Source: an uncultured Bacteroidota bacterium (GTDB lineage: Bacteria; Bacteroidota; Bacteroidia; Flavobacteriales; Flavobacteriaceae). Taken from it: a DNA stretch of 45,634 nt. The translations under genes and the position numbers were made by a program. Shown here piece after piece: positions 1 to 7,910 of the stretch (the stretch's first letter is position 1; each line of letters opens with the position of its first letter). The stretch covers positions 1-45,634 of the forward strand of contig CACLGQ010000005.1 of NCBI GenBank assembly GCA_902606555.1, written 5' to 3'. The notes below the pieces were generated by a model. The model was given only the letters and a program-made list of their open reading frames with translations. It searched no databases and was not told the origin of the DNA.

Positions 1-1596
1 TACGACAGTCTTAATCAAAATTTTTTAAAAGAAAAAAAAGGTGGATACTTATCTTTTAGTTTTATAAAAAGTTTTGATAAAGATTACCAAGTCAAAACAT
101 CAGAAGAAGTTCTAAAGAGAATAAAACAAAAGCAAAAACAAGGATTTAAATTAAGTGACATTGCTATTTTGTGTAGATCTAATAAAGAGTGCAATTTAGC
201 GTCGGAGTTTTTAATGGATAACAATATTCAAGTTAACTCTGAAGAGTTATTAGCGCTATCATCTTGCAAAGAAGTAAATTTCATTATTGATATCATTAAG
301 CTATTGATTAACGCCAATGACTCAGAAGCAAAAAAAAATATAGTAAAGTTTGTAAGCATTAAATTAAATAAAAAAGACAAATATGATTTTATAAAAAATT
401 ATTTAAATGTATCTGCTTCAAAAATATTTACAGAAATTCTAAATATTGATTATAATAGAGCTTTTAACTTAGATTTATATTTAGCCTGCGAATATATAAT
501 TTCCTCTTCCAGTTTCCTAAATCAATCAAGAATGCAGACGCATTTTTTATTAGATGAAATTTATAACTTTTGTTATAATAAAAACTCATATTCACAATCT
601 TTTATTGATTATTGGCAAATAAAAAAGGATAAATTGAAAGTGAATTTAATAGAGGACACAAATGCAGTCAAGGTTCTGACGATTCATAAATCCAAGGGAC
701 TAGAGTTCCCAGTTGTCATTTTGCCATTTTTTGATTTCAAACTTAACAAATTAGATAAGAATATTTGGGTCAATTTCAATGATTCAAAAATTAATGGGAA
801 TTTTTTAGTTGATTTTAATGAAAGCCTGAATTATTTAAGTGAAGATGCAAGTTTAATGATAAGATCGTATGAAAATAACATGATCCTTGATAACATTAAC
901 GTAATGTACGTTTCATTATCTAGATCTATTTTAGAAACTCATATTATATGTAAACATGTCGATTCTTCCCATCAGCTAACATCTGGCATGCTGTTGAGAT
1001 CTTATATAAATAAAATTTCATCCAAAGAAAAATCATTTTATCAAATCGGGAAAAGTAAATTTATTTCATTGTCATCTTCAAATTTCAAAAGACAAAGAAT
1101 AATTGACCCTGGAAACGATAAAAACTATAATAGTTTAAATAATTATTATAAATCGGATAAAAAATTGAGCACAAATTTTGGAAATATTTTTCACAATTTA
1201 ATGTCAGAAATTGAATATAAACATCAAAAAGATTATGTTATAAGTGAATATTTTTCTAGAGGAATAATAAGTAATGATGACAAACAAATAATAAAAAATC
1301 TTGTCGATCAAATAATCTCTCATAAAAACCTGAAAAAGTTTTTTTCAAAGAAAAACACCATTTATAATGAACGAGAGATTTTTATTCCCCCAGAAAGAGT
1401 TATAATACCTGATAAAATTTGTATAATATCTGAAAAAGAGCTTTCTATTTTAGACTATAAAACAGGTCAAAAAAAGAATGATCATGAAAATCAAATAAAA
1501 AATTATGCTGATGTCCTAAAAAAAGCAAATTTCAGAGTAAAAGAGGCTTTTTTAGTATATATTCACAATAAAATTGATGTAATTAAAATATATTAA
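1..1596 (+). CDS. AddA/UvrD-like helicase-nuclease, C-terminal part (5' truncated by window)
   Basis: The reading frame is open from base 1, so the gene begins upstream; 531 residues are visible. Superfamily I helicase motifs are present: TIHKSKGLEFPVVI (motif V region, about residues 227-240 of the visible part) and NVMYVSLSRS (motif VI, about 300-309). They are followed by a RecB-type PD-(D/E)XK nuclease domain with GNIFHNLM (about 394), PDKI, ILDYKTG (about 483) and a QxxxY motif. This is the architecture of AddA, the helicase-nuclease subunit that processes double-strand breaks for RecA loading. The AddB-like partner lies one gene downstream, across an OmpA-family gene. Family-level assignment is firm; AddA rather than another UvrD-nuclease fusion is inferred from the partner. 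Confidence 0.88.
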   Translation, partial: YDSLNQNFLKEKKGGYLSFSFIKSFDKDYQVKTSEEVLKRIKQKQKQGFKLSDIAILCRSNKECNLASEFLMDNNIQVNSEELLALSSCKEVNFIIDIIKLLINANDSEAKKNIVKFVSIKLNKKDKYDFIKNYLNVSASKIFTEILNIDYNRAFNLDLYLACEYIISSSSFLNQSRMQTHFLLDEIYNFCYNKNSYSQSFIDYWQIKKDKLKVNLIEDTNAVKVLTIHKSKGLEFPVVILPFFDFKLNKLDKNIWVNFNDSKINGNFLVDFNESLNYLSEDASLMIRSYENNMILDNINVMYVSLSRSILETHIICKHVDSSHQLTSGMLLRSYINKISSKEKSFYQIGKSKFISLSSSNFKRQRIIDPGNDKNYNSLNNYYKSDKKLSTNFGNIFHNLMSEIEYKHQKDYVISEYFSRGIISNDDKQIIKNLVDQIISHKNLKKFFSKKNTIYNEREIFIPPERVIIPDKICIISEKELSILDYKTGQKKNDHENQIKNYADVLKKANFRVKEAFLVYIHNKIDVIKIY

Positions 1597-1677
1597 TTAT
1601 GCTTCTAAAATGGTTTTATAGCACTCTATTTCCTCTATATAAAATTAAATAATTAGAGATATTTTAACGAAAATCAT

Positions 1678-1685
1678 TAAGTTTG
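1678..1685 (+). promoter_or_regulatory. Candidate -7 promoter element (TAAGTTTG) of the OmpA-family gene
   Basis: TAAGTTTG matches the Bacteroidota -7 consensus TAnnTTTG and would start a transcript about 25 bases before the ATG at 1716. No convincing -33 TTG is seen at the usual distance. By base composition such octamers should occur roughly once per 1.3 kb per strand, so position is the main support. Confidence 0.4.
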
Positions 1686-1715
1686 TGATTAGATTAAACA
1701 ATAATTTATACTAAC

Positions 1716-3110
1716 ATGAAAAACTTTGTGAAACTATTTTTTGTTTTTACCCTTGCATTGTTCACTACCCAAAGTTGGACTCAAGATAAAAACAACCCAT
1801 GGCAATTTAGCTTTGGTGTAAGCGCATTGAACTTTAATGGAACAAACTATCCAAGCGATAAGCCAACACTTGATTTGAGTTCAAGTTTATTCAATGAATA
1901 TTTTAACATTACTGACCACTGGAATGTACAATCTTCGTTCAGTACATTTACCCTTACTAGATATGCAGATAATGGATACTCTTTTGGGGTTAGGGCATCT
2001 ATTAACAAGTTTTCAAAGCTTGGTGATAGCCCTGCAATTACACCAAAAACAATGTTTAGCGCAGACGTCATGGTTACTAAGACACTTAGTGCGCTTACTT
2101 TTTTTAATATTGAACCATATATTGAAGTTGGAGCTGGTCAGTCATTTGTTGGAAATAACAAGGATTACACATTGAACGCTGGTGCCGGTTTATCTATCTC
2201 CATGAGTGATAAAGTGGATTTAAAGTTTAACACTGTGTACCGAAACAATAAGAAAAATGATGGAATTGTTAGTTATGCACCAGACATTATCCCTCATTTT
2301 CAACACAACTTGTCAGTTGCAGTGAATTTTGGAGGTAAAGATACAGATAAAGATGGTATATATGATAGACATGATGATTGTCCGTCAGTCCCAGGTTTAG
2401 CTGAGTTTAATGGTTGTCCAGATGATGATGGAGATGGAATTGAGAACAGTAAAGATGCATGTCCGAACGAGGCAGGATTACTTGAGTTTAACGGATGTCC
2501 TGATTCTGATGGTGATGGAATAGCGGATCCAAATGATGCTTGCCCTGAAGTTGCTGGACTAGCAAAATTCAATGGTTGTCCTGATTCCGATGGAGATGGA
2601 ATTGAAGATGGTAAAGATTCTTGTCCTAATGAGGCAGGTTTAAGAAAGTTTAATGGATGCCCTGATTCAGATGGTGATGGTATTGCTGACCCTAATGACA
2701 AATGTCCTAATGAGGCAGGTCTAGCTGACAATGCTGGTTGTCCAAATCCAACTGCAGATGCAATTAAAATGCTAAATGAATTAGGTGCTGTTGTACAATT
2801 TGAATTAAACAAATCAAATTTGAGAGAAGATGCCATTGAATTACTTTTAAGTGTTTATGAGATCATGTCAAAATATGGTAATACAAGCTTTATGATTGAA
2901 GGCCACACAGATTCTTCAGGTCCAAAAGCATTTAATAAAAAACTTTCACTTGAAAGAGCTGAAAGTGTGAAATCTCATTTGGTTAGTAAAGGTGTTGAAG
3001 GAGATAGATTATCTACTGCTGGTTTTGGAGAAGATAATCCTAAAGAGTCTAATAACACAAGAAAAGGAAGGATTTCCAACAGAAGAGTTGAATTCAAAGT
3101 AGTTGAATAG
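1716..3110 (+). CDS. OmpA-family outer-membrane protein with thrombospondin type-3 repeats
   Basis: The 464-residue protein starts with a signal peptide (hydrophobic stretch ending near SWTQ). An N-terminal part of about 180 residues looks like an outer-membrane beta-barrel. Five calcium-binding thrombospondin type-3 repeats of 27 residues follow (residues 209-343, DSDGDGI...CP pattern). The C-terminal OmpA peptidoglycan-binding domain contains GHTDSSG (about 396-402) and ISNRRVEF. It probably anchors the outer membrane to peptidoglycan. It lies between two DNA-repair nuclease genes but has its own candidate promoter and a strong terminator, so it is likely expressed separately and at high level. 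Family assignment is confident; the barrel topology is inferred. Confidence 0.93.
   Translation: MKNFVKLFFVFTLALFTTQSWTQDKNNPWQFSFGVSALNFNGTNYPSDKPTLDLSSSLFNEYFNITDHWNVQSSFSTFTLTRYADNGYSFGVRASINKFSKLGDSPAITPKTMFSADVMVTKTLSALTFFNIEPYIEVGAGQSFVGNNKDYTLNAGAGLSISMSDKVDLKFNTVYRNNKKNDGIVSYAPDIIPHFQHNLSVAVNFGGKDTDKDGIYDRHDDCPSVPGLAEFNGCPDDDGDGIENSKDACPNEAGLLEFNGCPDSDGDGIADPNDACPEVAGLAKFNGCPDSDGDGIEDGKDSCPNEAGLRKFNGCPDSDGDGIADPNDKCPNEAGLADNAGCPNPTADAIKMLNELGAVVQFELNKSNLREDAIELLLSVYEIMSKYGNTSFMIEGHTDSSGPKAFNKKLSLERAESVKSHLVSKGVEGDRLSTAGFGEDNPKESNNTRKGRISNRRVEFKVVE
2340..2744 (+). repeat. Five in-frame 81-bp repeats encoding TSP type-3 units
   Basis: Five consecutive 27-codon units begin at DTDKDGI and end at NAGCP. 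Units 2 and 4 share the KD-C-PNEAGL pattern and units 3 and 5 share DSDGDGIADPND, so the array reads as an alternating A-B-A-B series with a 162-bp super-period after a more diverged first unit. The units are coding and encode calcium-binding loops. Confidence 0.9.
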
Positions 3111-3136
3111 TAATCCATCCATAAAATTTTAAATAT

Positions 3137-3166
3137 AAAAAGCGCCTTTAACCAGGGCGCTTTTTT
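3137..3166 (+). terminator. Rho-independent terminator after the OmpA-family gene
   Basis: AAAAAGCGCC, an unpaired loop, then GGCGCTTTTT forms a GC-rich stem followed by a T tract, 27 bases after the OmpA-family stop codon. It separates that gene from the AddB-like gene beginning at 3180, whose promoter would have to lie inside or just before this structure. Confidence 0.88.
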
Positions 3167-3179
3167 TATTTTTAGTGTA

Positions 3180-5858
3180 ATGAAAATATTTTTTGAGCAA
3201 GTTGTTGATGAAGTATATAAAAATATACAGTTAGAAAAAACTTATTTTATAATACCGAATCAAAGATCAAAAATATTCTTAAAAAAACAGATTTTAAAAA
3301 AACTTAAATCAGTTTCAATATCCCCTAAAATTTTCAGTATTGATCATTTCATAGAAAAAATAGCCGATACCAAAGAAGCCCCTAGAACAAATCAGCTTTT
3401 CTATTTACATGAAAGCTATATGAAAGTATCAAAAAAGAAAGATTTTGAGTCGTATTCTTTATTTAGAAATTGGGCAAACACCCTATTAAACGACATCAAC
3501 GACATTGATATGGGTATGGCCGATTATAATGATGTTTTTAAGAACTTATATCAAATTCATAAGCTTGAGGCAATAAATGATAAAGAGTCAGAAACAAAAC
3601 TCTCGTTTTGGAAAATGATTCCAGAAATTGTTACAAATTTTAAGTCAATTTTAATTGATAATAATTTATCATCTAAAGGCTTATGTCATATAAATGCAAA
3701 AGATAATATTGATATTTTTTCAGAAGCAAATAAAGACTGCACATTTATTTTTTTGGGCCTTAATTCATTATCTAATTCAGAACAATTTATAATAAACTAC
3801 ATATTAGAAAACAATGAATCTCAAATTTTCTGGGACTGTGACGATTCATTTTTAAACAATCAAGAACATGAAGCTGGTTATTTTTTCAGAAAATATATTT
3901 ACGAATGGGATTATTATAAAACCAATAAGTTTAATTGGTCAAAACAATTGTTTTCCAATAAAAAAAACATTTTTATATATGAAACAACTAAACAAATTGC
4001 TCAAGTAAAAACTGCAGGAAGTTTAGTCCAGGAGATATATTCAAATAAACCCAATGAAAAAACAGCAATAATTTTACCTAATCAAGAATTATTAACCCCT
4101 TTAGTTAGCTCAATACCAAAATCTGTTGGTGACTTAAGCATCTCTATTTCAAATTCATTAAGCAATATGCAGCTTGTAAAATTTGCTATTAATTTTTTAG
4201 AGATGTATTCTAGAAAAAAAAGTGATAGCTTTTATTATAAGGATATTTTAAACTTACTGTCAAGCACTTATTTAATTAGATCAAATAAACAATCAAAATT
4301 ATATTATGAAGTTAAGCAGGAAATAGTAAATAAAAATATGGTTTATGTTAGCCTAAAATTCTTGCAAAGTAAGCTCAAGGGTAATCTAGCTAATGATATT
4401 TTTAGCTGTACAGAATCTAATGTCCTTGATACATTGAGAGATTATATTAATATTTTTGAGTCTAATATTCAAGAGAATATTTTTTTAGAGCAGTCATTTA
4501 AGCTGAAAGCCATTCTTCAAATTATAAAAAACTTTAACTCTAAGTATAAGTTTGAAATTAGTTTTAATTCATTAAAAGACTTCTTTTTCGATATTGTTAA
4601 AAATCAAAGCGTTAGTTTTTACGGTGACCCAACTCATAATTTTCATATCATGGGATTGTTAGAATCTAGAGGGATGGATTTTGATAATATCATCATTTGC
4701 TCTGCAAATGAAGGCGTTTTACCATCAAACAATTTCAATAACTCATTAATTCCATTTGATTTAAGAAAAAAATATAATCTAACTACTATAATTGAAGATG
4801 ATGCGAGAACTAGCTATGATTTCCATCATTTGCTTTTAAGAGCTTCCAATATTCATTTGATTTATAATTCTGTTTCTGAAGGGATTGATACTGGGGAAAA
4901 AAGCAGATATATACACCAGTTAGAATTACTTAAAAGTGATAAACATAATATTAAACAAATCATATCTCATTATCCTTTTAACCCAACACAAGGAGAGCCA
5001 GAATTATTTGAAAAAACAGACTCTCTATTATCAAGATTGAAAGAGCTAGCTGAATCGGGATTTTCACCATCCTCATTAAATAGGTACATAGATAATCCAA
5101 TTAATTTTTTTGATGAATATGTATTAGATGTAAAGTCCAATGAAGAGGTTAATGAATTTCCAGAATCAAGAGGCATAGGAATTATCTTTCATAACACTAT
5201 GGAGAAAATGTACAAACCTTTTATTGGAAAGATAGTAGATGAAAAAAAATTAAAAATTACTTTAAAAACAATAGATCAACACTTAGACAAACAATTTACA
5301 GAGGAGTACGGTAAAAATTATGATAGAGGAAAAAATATTATTATCTATAAAGTGTTAAGCAATACAATTAACAAGCTAGTCCAAGCCGATATTAATAAAA
5401 TAGTGAAGGGTTGTAAGCTCAAAATAATTGATATAGAATCAAAATTGGAAATAGGCTTGGTTACAGAAAAATCAAAAATAAAATATAAACTTAGGGGAAC
5501 TGTTGATAGAATACAAAGCGAAAATGGAGATGTAAAGATTATTGATTATAAGACAGGTGCATTTGAACCATATAAATTATCATTTAATAGTTACCAAGAT
5601 TTAGTTGATAAGAAAAAGAAAGAAGCCTTTCAGTTATTGTGTTATTGTTTGATGTATTCTAATACTTTAAAAAAAGTGAAAAATTTGAATGCGGGGATAA
5701 TTTCTTTCAAAAACCTAAGTTTGGGCTTAATAAGTTTAAAAAAGTCAAAAACAGAAACTTATAATGCGGAAGAACTAAATGATTTTAAAAAAGTGTTAGA
5801 TAATATAATTGAAGAAATTTTTGATCAATCCATCAGTTTTTCTGAAAATCAACCTTAA
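3180..5858 (+). CDS. AddB-like PD-(D/E)XK nuclease with inactivated helicase domain
   Basis: The protein has 892 residues. The N-terminal two thirds resemble a superfamily I helicase core without a clear Walker A; GLLESRGMDFDNIIICSANE (about 491-510) corresponds to the late helicase region that contacts DNA in AddB proteins. The C-terminal nuclease carries GIIFHNTM (about 667), GTVDRI, IIDYKTG (about 787) and FQLLCYCLMY, a complete RecB-type nuclease motif set. It probably pairs with the AddA-like protein upstream to make a two-nuclease AddAB-type enzyme acting on DNA ends. The ATG lies only 14 bases after the upstream terminator. AddB as opposed to a stand-alone nuclease is inferred from domain order and neighbourhood. 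Confidence 0.85.
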   Translation: MKIFFEQVVDEVYKNIQLEKTYFIIPNQRSKIFLKKQILKKLKSVSISPKIFSIDHFIEKIADTKEAPRTNQLFYLHESYMKVSKKKDFESYSLFRNWANTLLNDINDIDMGMADYNDVFKNLYQIHKLEAINDKESETKLSFWKMIPEIVTNFKSILIDNNLSSKGLCHINAKDNIDIFSEANKDCTFIFLGLNSLSNSEQFIINYILENNESQIFWDCDDSFLNNQEHEAGYFFRKYIYEWDYYKTNKFNWSKQLFSNKKNIFIYETTKQIAQVKTAGSLVQEIYSNKPNEKTAIILPNQELLTPLVSSIPKSVGDLSISISNSLSNMQLVKFAINFLEMYSRKKSDSFYYKDILNLLSSTYLIRSNKQSKLYYEVKQEIVNKNMVYVSLKFLQSKLKGNLANDIFSCTESNVLDTLRDYINIFESNIQENIFLEQSFKLKAILQIIKNFNSKYKFEISFNSLKDFFFDIVKNQSVSFYGDPTHNFHIMGLLESRGMDFDNIIICSANEGVLPSNNFNNSLIPFDLRKKYNLTTIIEDDARTSYDFHHLLLRASNIHLIYNSVSEGIDTGEKSRYIHQLELLKSDKHNIKQIISHYPFNPTQGEPELFEKTDSLLSRLKELAESGFSPSSLNRYIDNPINFFDEYVLDVKSNEEVNEFPESRGIGIIFHNTMEKMYKPFIGKIVDEKKLKITLKTIDQHLDKQFTEEYGKNYDRGKNIIIYKVLSNTINKLVQADINKIVKGCKLKIIDIESKLEIGLVTEKSKIKYKLRGTVDRIQSENGDVKIIDYKTGAFEPYKLSFNSYQDLVDKKKKEAFQLLCYCLMYSNTLKKVKNLNAGIISFKNLSLGLISLKKSKTETYNAEELNDFKKVLDNIIEEIFDQSISFSENQP

Positions 5859-5892
5859 ACATTAAATTCCTTTTTAATTTCTTTAATAATGT

Positions 5893-5900
5893 TAAATTTG
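5893..5900 (+). promoter_or_regulatory. Candidate -7 element (TAAATTTG) of the tRNA gene
   Basis: A perfect TAnnTTTG match ends 24 bases before the first base of the tRNA, which would give a short 5' leader to be removed by RNase P. No clear -33 TTG is visible. Confidence 0.42.
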
Positions 5901-5924
5901 CGATGATTTCTTATAAAGAATCAC

Positions 5925-5998
5925 GGTCCTATAGCTCAGTTGGTTAGAGTAGATGACTCATAATCATTTGGTCCCTGGTTCGAGCCCAGGTGGGACCA
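5925..5998 (+). tRNA. tRNA with CAT anticodon (elongator Met or Ile2/lysidine type)
   Basis: A full cloverleaf can be drawn: acceptor GGTCCTA/TGGGACC, D stem GCTC/GAGT, anticodon stem GATGA/TCATT around loop CTCATAA (anticodon CAT), T stem CCTGG/CCAGG with loop TTCGAGC, discriminator A, and CC following in the genome. The G1-C72 pair rules out initiator tRNA. Acceptor pairs C4-G69 and C5-G68, and a GACTCATAATC..TTGGTC layout like that of Escherichia coli tRNA-Ile2, make the lysidine-modified isoleucine tRNA a serious alternative to elongator methionine tRNA. The total set of CAT tRNAs in the genome would settle this. Confidence 0.95.
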
Positions 5999-6003
5999 CC
6001 CTT

Positions 6004-6030
6004 AAAGCCCTTCGTAATGAGGGGCTTTTT
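6004..6030 (+). terminator. Rho-independent terminator after the tRNA
   Basis: AAGCCCTTC and GAGGGGCTT pair around a five-base loop and are followed by a T run, starting six bases after the tRNA. It ends the tRNA transcript. Confidence 0.82.
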
Positions 6031-6059
6031 GTTAAGTAAGAACCCTCTAAAAGTATAAA

Positions 6060-6081
6060 TTATTTGTCAGTTATTTGTCAG
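6060..6081. repeat. Tandem 11-bp duplication (TTATTTGTCAG twice) downstream of the tRNA
   Basis: TTATTTGTCAG is repeated twice without spacing. A small inverted repeat CTTGA-ttat-TCAAG follows at 6115-6128. The whole stretch 6031-6164 is otherwise non-coding as far as I can see. Short tandem repeats beside a tRNA can be recombinase arm sites, but no integrase gene is present. Confidence 0.6.
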
Positions 6082-6128
6082 TTTAATCTTATAGTACAAC
6101 TAAACTTGAAAAAACTTGATTATTCAAG

Positions 6129-6151
6129 ATTGAAAAACTTTGATTAATCAA
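6129..6151. repeat. Left copy of a 23/24-bp repeat bracketing the accessory segment
   Basis: ATTGAAAAACTT followed by TGATTAATCAA recurs with a one-base length difference at 7847-7870. Its 3' half is part of a 14-bp perfect palindrome TTTGATTAATCAAA (6139-6152). The two copies bracket the SHOCT-domain gene and the broken glycoside-hydrolase-like gene. Confidence 0.65.
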
Positions 6152-6164
6152 ACATTAATAAAAA

Positions 6165-6674
6165 TTAATTATCTAAAATAATTTTCTTTAATTCTTTTGA
6201 TTTTTTATCAAATTCTTCTCTTGTTATTAAATCTAAATCTAAAAGTTCTTTTAATTTTTTTAGTTCTTCAATTGCATTATTTTTTGAATTATTTATTGAT
6301 GGTTCTTTTACAGCTTCTTCATTAACCTTATTGCTAACTAATGAGCCATCTAATTCATAAACTTTATACCAATTTATTGATGTTGTATACTTACCTAAAC
6401 CCCCTTTTTCTTCATCAACTTTAATCAATTCATATTTGTATTTATTGTTTTTTGCAAAGTTTTCCATTTGCTCTTCTGCTTGTCTAGTCATTTTTTTTAT
6501 ACTAGTAAATCCTGAATTTGCCACTGAAACTGCATAAAAGATTCCTTCTTTAAAATAAAAGACACCTTCAGTTTTCTTTTGATAGATAGGGGTTCTCTCT
6601 AAACTTAGATTAGTAATGTCCTGCCCAAAAGAAACAAGTGGAATAAATAGTAATAGTAGTATTAGTTTTTTCAT
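6165..6674 (-). CDS. Secreted protein with C-terminal SHOCT domain
   Basis: The 169-residue protein has a cleavable signal peptide (MKKLILLLLFIPLVSFGQ). A central region of about 85 residues is not recognised. The last 35 residues form a predicted SHOCT domain (ELKKLKELLDLDLITREEF, about 134-152), a short helical module often found at the C-termini of bacterial proteins and thought to support oligomer formation. Its start lies three bases after the stop of the broken hydrolase-like gene, so the two were probably co-transcribed. Function is unknown. It lies inside the repeat-bracketed segment next to the tRNA. Confidence 0.72.
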   Translation of the reverse strand: MKKLILLLLFIPLVSFGQDITNLSLERTPIYQKKTEGVFYFKEGIFYAVSVANSGFTSIKKMTRQAEEQMENFAKNNKYKYELIKVDEEKGGLGKYTTSINWYKVYELDGSLVSNKVNEEAVKEPSINNSKNNAIEELKKLKELLDLDLITREEFDKKSKELKKIILDN

Positions 6675-6677
6675 TAT

Positions 6678-7833
6678 TTATCTATCTTTTTTATAATAAA
6701 GTATTTTACTTGTTAGCATATCCAATTTTTCATTAGTTTTTTGAATAATTCTAATGTTTTCAGTATCAGGGTTTTCAAACTCATCCAATAATCCTCTAGC
6801 TCGAGATTTATTACGTTGATATGCTCCACAAAGATGAAATCCAATACATCCTGGATTTTTAAAAAGTTCTTCAATTTGATCTTTATACCAATTTCCATCG
6901 GATCTTTTATAAATTCCATCTCCTTTTATTATCCCAGATCCATCTGCCAAAAGCACAGGCTTTCCTGTTTTTTTTATGCCATTTATCAAGATTTAGTTTT
7001 GGATTTTTAAAATCTTGAAAAGATAGTACATCAACATAAGGCAATGCAGCTTCAACAACCTCGATTGCTATAAGAGCATTTGCTTCATAACGATCTCCAA
7101 GTATCAAATGATTTGGATCATATTTTCTAATAGCATCGTGAATTGTTTTATAATATTGTTTAGCCATTTTAAAGAGTTCGTTTTTTCCCTCTTGAGTCTC
7201 TAGTTTTTTGGGATCGAAAATAGGCCCCCTCCATTCATTGTGGGGGCGATTGTGTACCCAAGTAGGACAATCACTGAAAAAATAACCAATTAAATTAGGA
7301 TCATCTTTAACCTCTGCGCAATATGAACGCGCAACATAATCAACCCACTCTACCCATTCTTCACTAAAAAAATCATAATTTATTGTATGTTTTTCCCACT
7401 GATGCGATTCAATAAAAGGAAGCATACGACAATAAGGCATATTCAATACTTTTAACTCATCGTTAGTAAATGGCCTAGAATGTTGCCATTGCCTTACTGT
7501 AACTTCTTGTTCCCAACCCATTGTATTAAAACCCCATTTTTCTAAATTTGGTTTTACAGATTTAACCAACCACTCAATTGTACTACTATTGTATTTTTCT
7601 TCCCAAATATGAATATTCTCTGCATAACGTAAGCTTGCAGGGTCAAAATGGTTAAGACCAATTGAAAAAAAAGGTTTCTCATCAGGTGAAATTAGCAGCC
7701 ATTTACCACGTATTTTGTCGAGTGTAAAAAAACCTTTAGTATTAAGTTGTGTTGTAGTGTTTTGTGAGAATAATTCATTAATCTGAACTGTTGATACAAA
7801 ATATAAAATAATTATGAAAACAAGTTGTTTCAT
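6678..7833 (-). pseudogene. Glycoside-hydrolase-like TIM-barrel protein, split by a one-base frameshift
   Basis: Two reading frames join into one protein of about 384 residues if one base is removed from a run of eight A residues on the coding strand (plus-strand T run 6968-6975). The 5' part reads ...LDKWHKK and the 3' part continues KKTGKPVLLADGS, so the break is exact. A signal peptide is present. Phrases such as FFSIGLNHFDPASLRY, GYFFSDCPTW, LILGDRYEA, VDVLSFQDF and CIGFHLCGAY suggest a clan GH-A-like barrel as in agarase-type enzymes. The Glu residues expected after beta strands 4 and 7 are not obvious (FFSD and LLADGS appear there), so family and activity are open. It may be a decayed gene, a sequencing error or a slippage site. 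Confidence 0.7.
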
Positions 7834-7846
7834 TTACATAAATATA

Positions 7847-7870
7847 ATTGAAAAATGATTGATTAATCAA
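7847..7870. repeat. Right copy of the 23/24-bp repeat, with palindrome ATTGATTAATCAAT
   Basis: ATTGAAAAATGAT followed by TGATTAATCAA matches the left copy at 6129-6151 over 9 bases at one end and 11 at the other. The 14-bp perfect palindrome ATTGATTAATCAAT occupies 7858-7871 in the divergent gap between the hydrolase-like gene and the M3 peptidase gene. It could be an insertion scar or an operator. Confidence 0.62.
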
Positions 7871-7890
7871 TTCAATAAATTATAACTTTA
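7859..7890 (+). promoter_or_regulatory. Candidate promoter of the M3 peptidase gene
   Basis: TTG at 7859-7861 and TAACTTTA at 7883-7890 are 21 bases apart, close to the Bacteroidota -33/-7 layout (one mismatch to TAnnTTTG). The -33 element lies within the palindrome at 7858-7871, so a protein bound there could block transcription. Confidence 0.35.
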
Positions 7891-7910
7891 CGTAAATAAA
7901 GGAATAAACT

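Noticed and set aside
2340..2744. Regular 81-bp repeats considered as a CRISPR array
   Set aside because: The units are contiguous, in frame, without unique spacers and encode TSP type-3 repeats.
2300..2836. A 178-codon open frame on the minus strand across the OmpA-family repeats, rich in Ser, Pro and Gly
   Set aside because: It is the antisense shadow of the in-frame calcium-binding repeats, has no family motif and lies fully inside a well-supported gene.
5999..6164. Integrase attachment site (attL) directly at the tRNA 3' end
   Set aside because: The repeats seen here do not duplicate the tRNA 3' sequence and no integrase is present, so only the weaker bracketed-segment hypothesis is kept.
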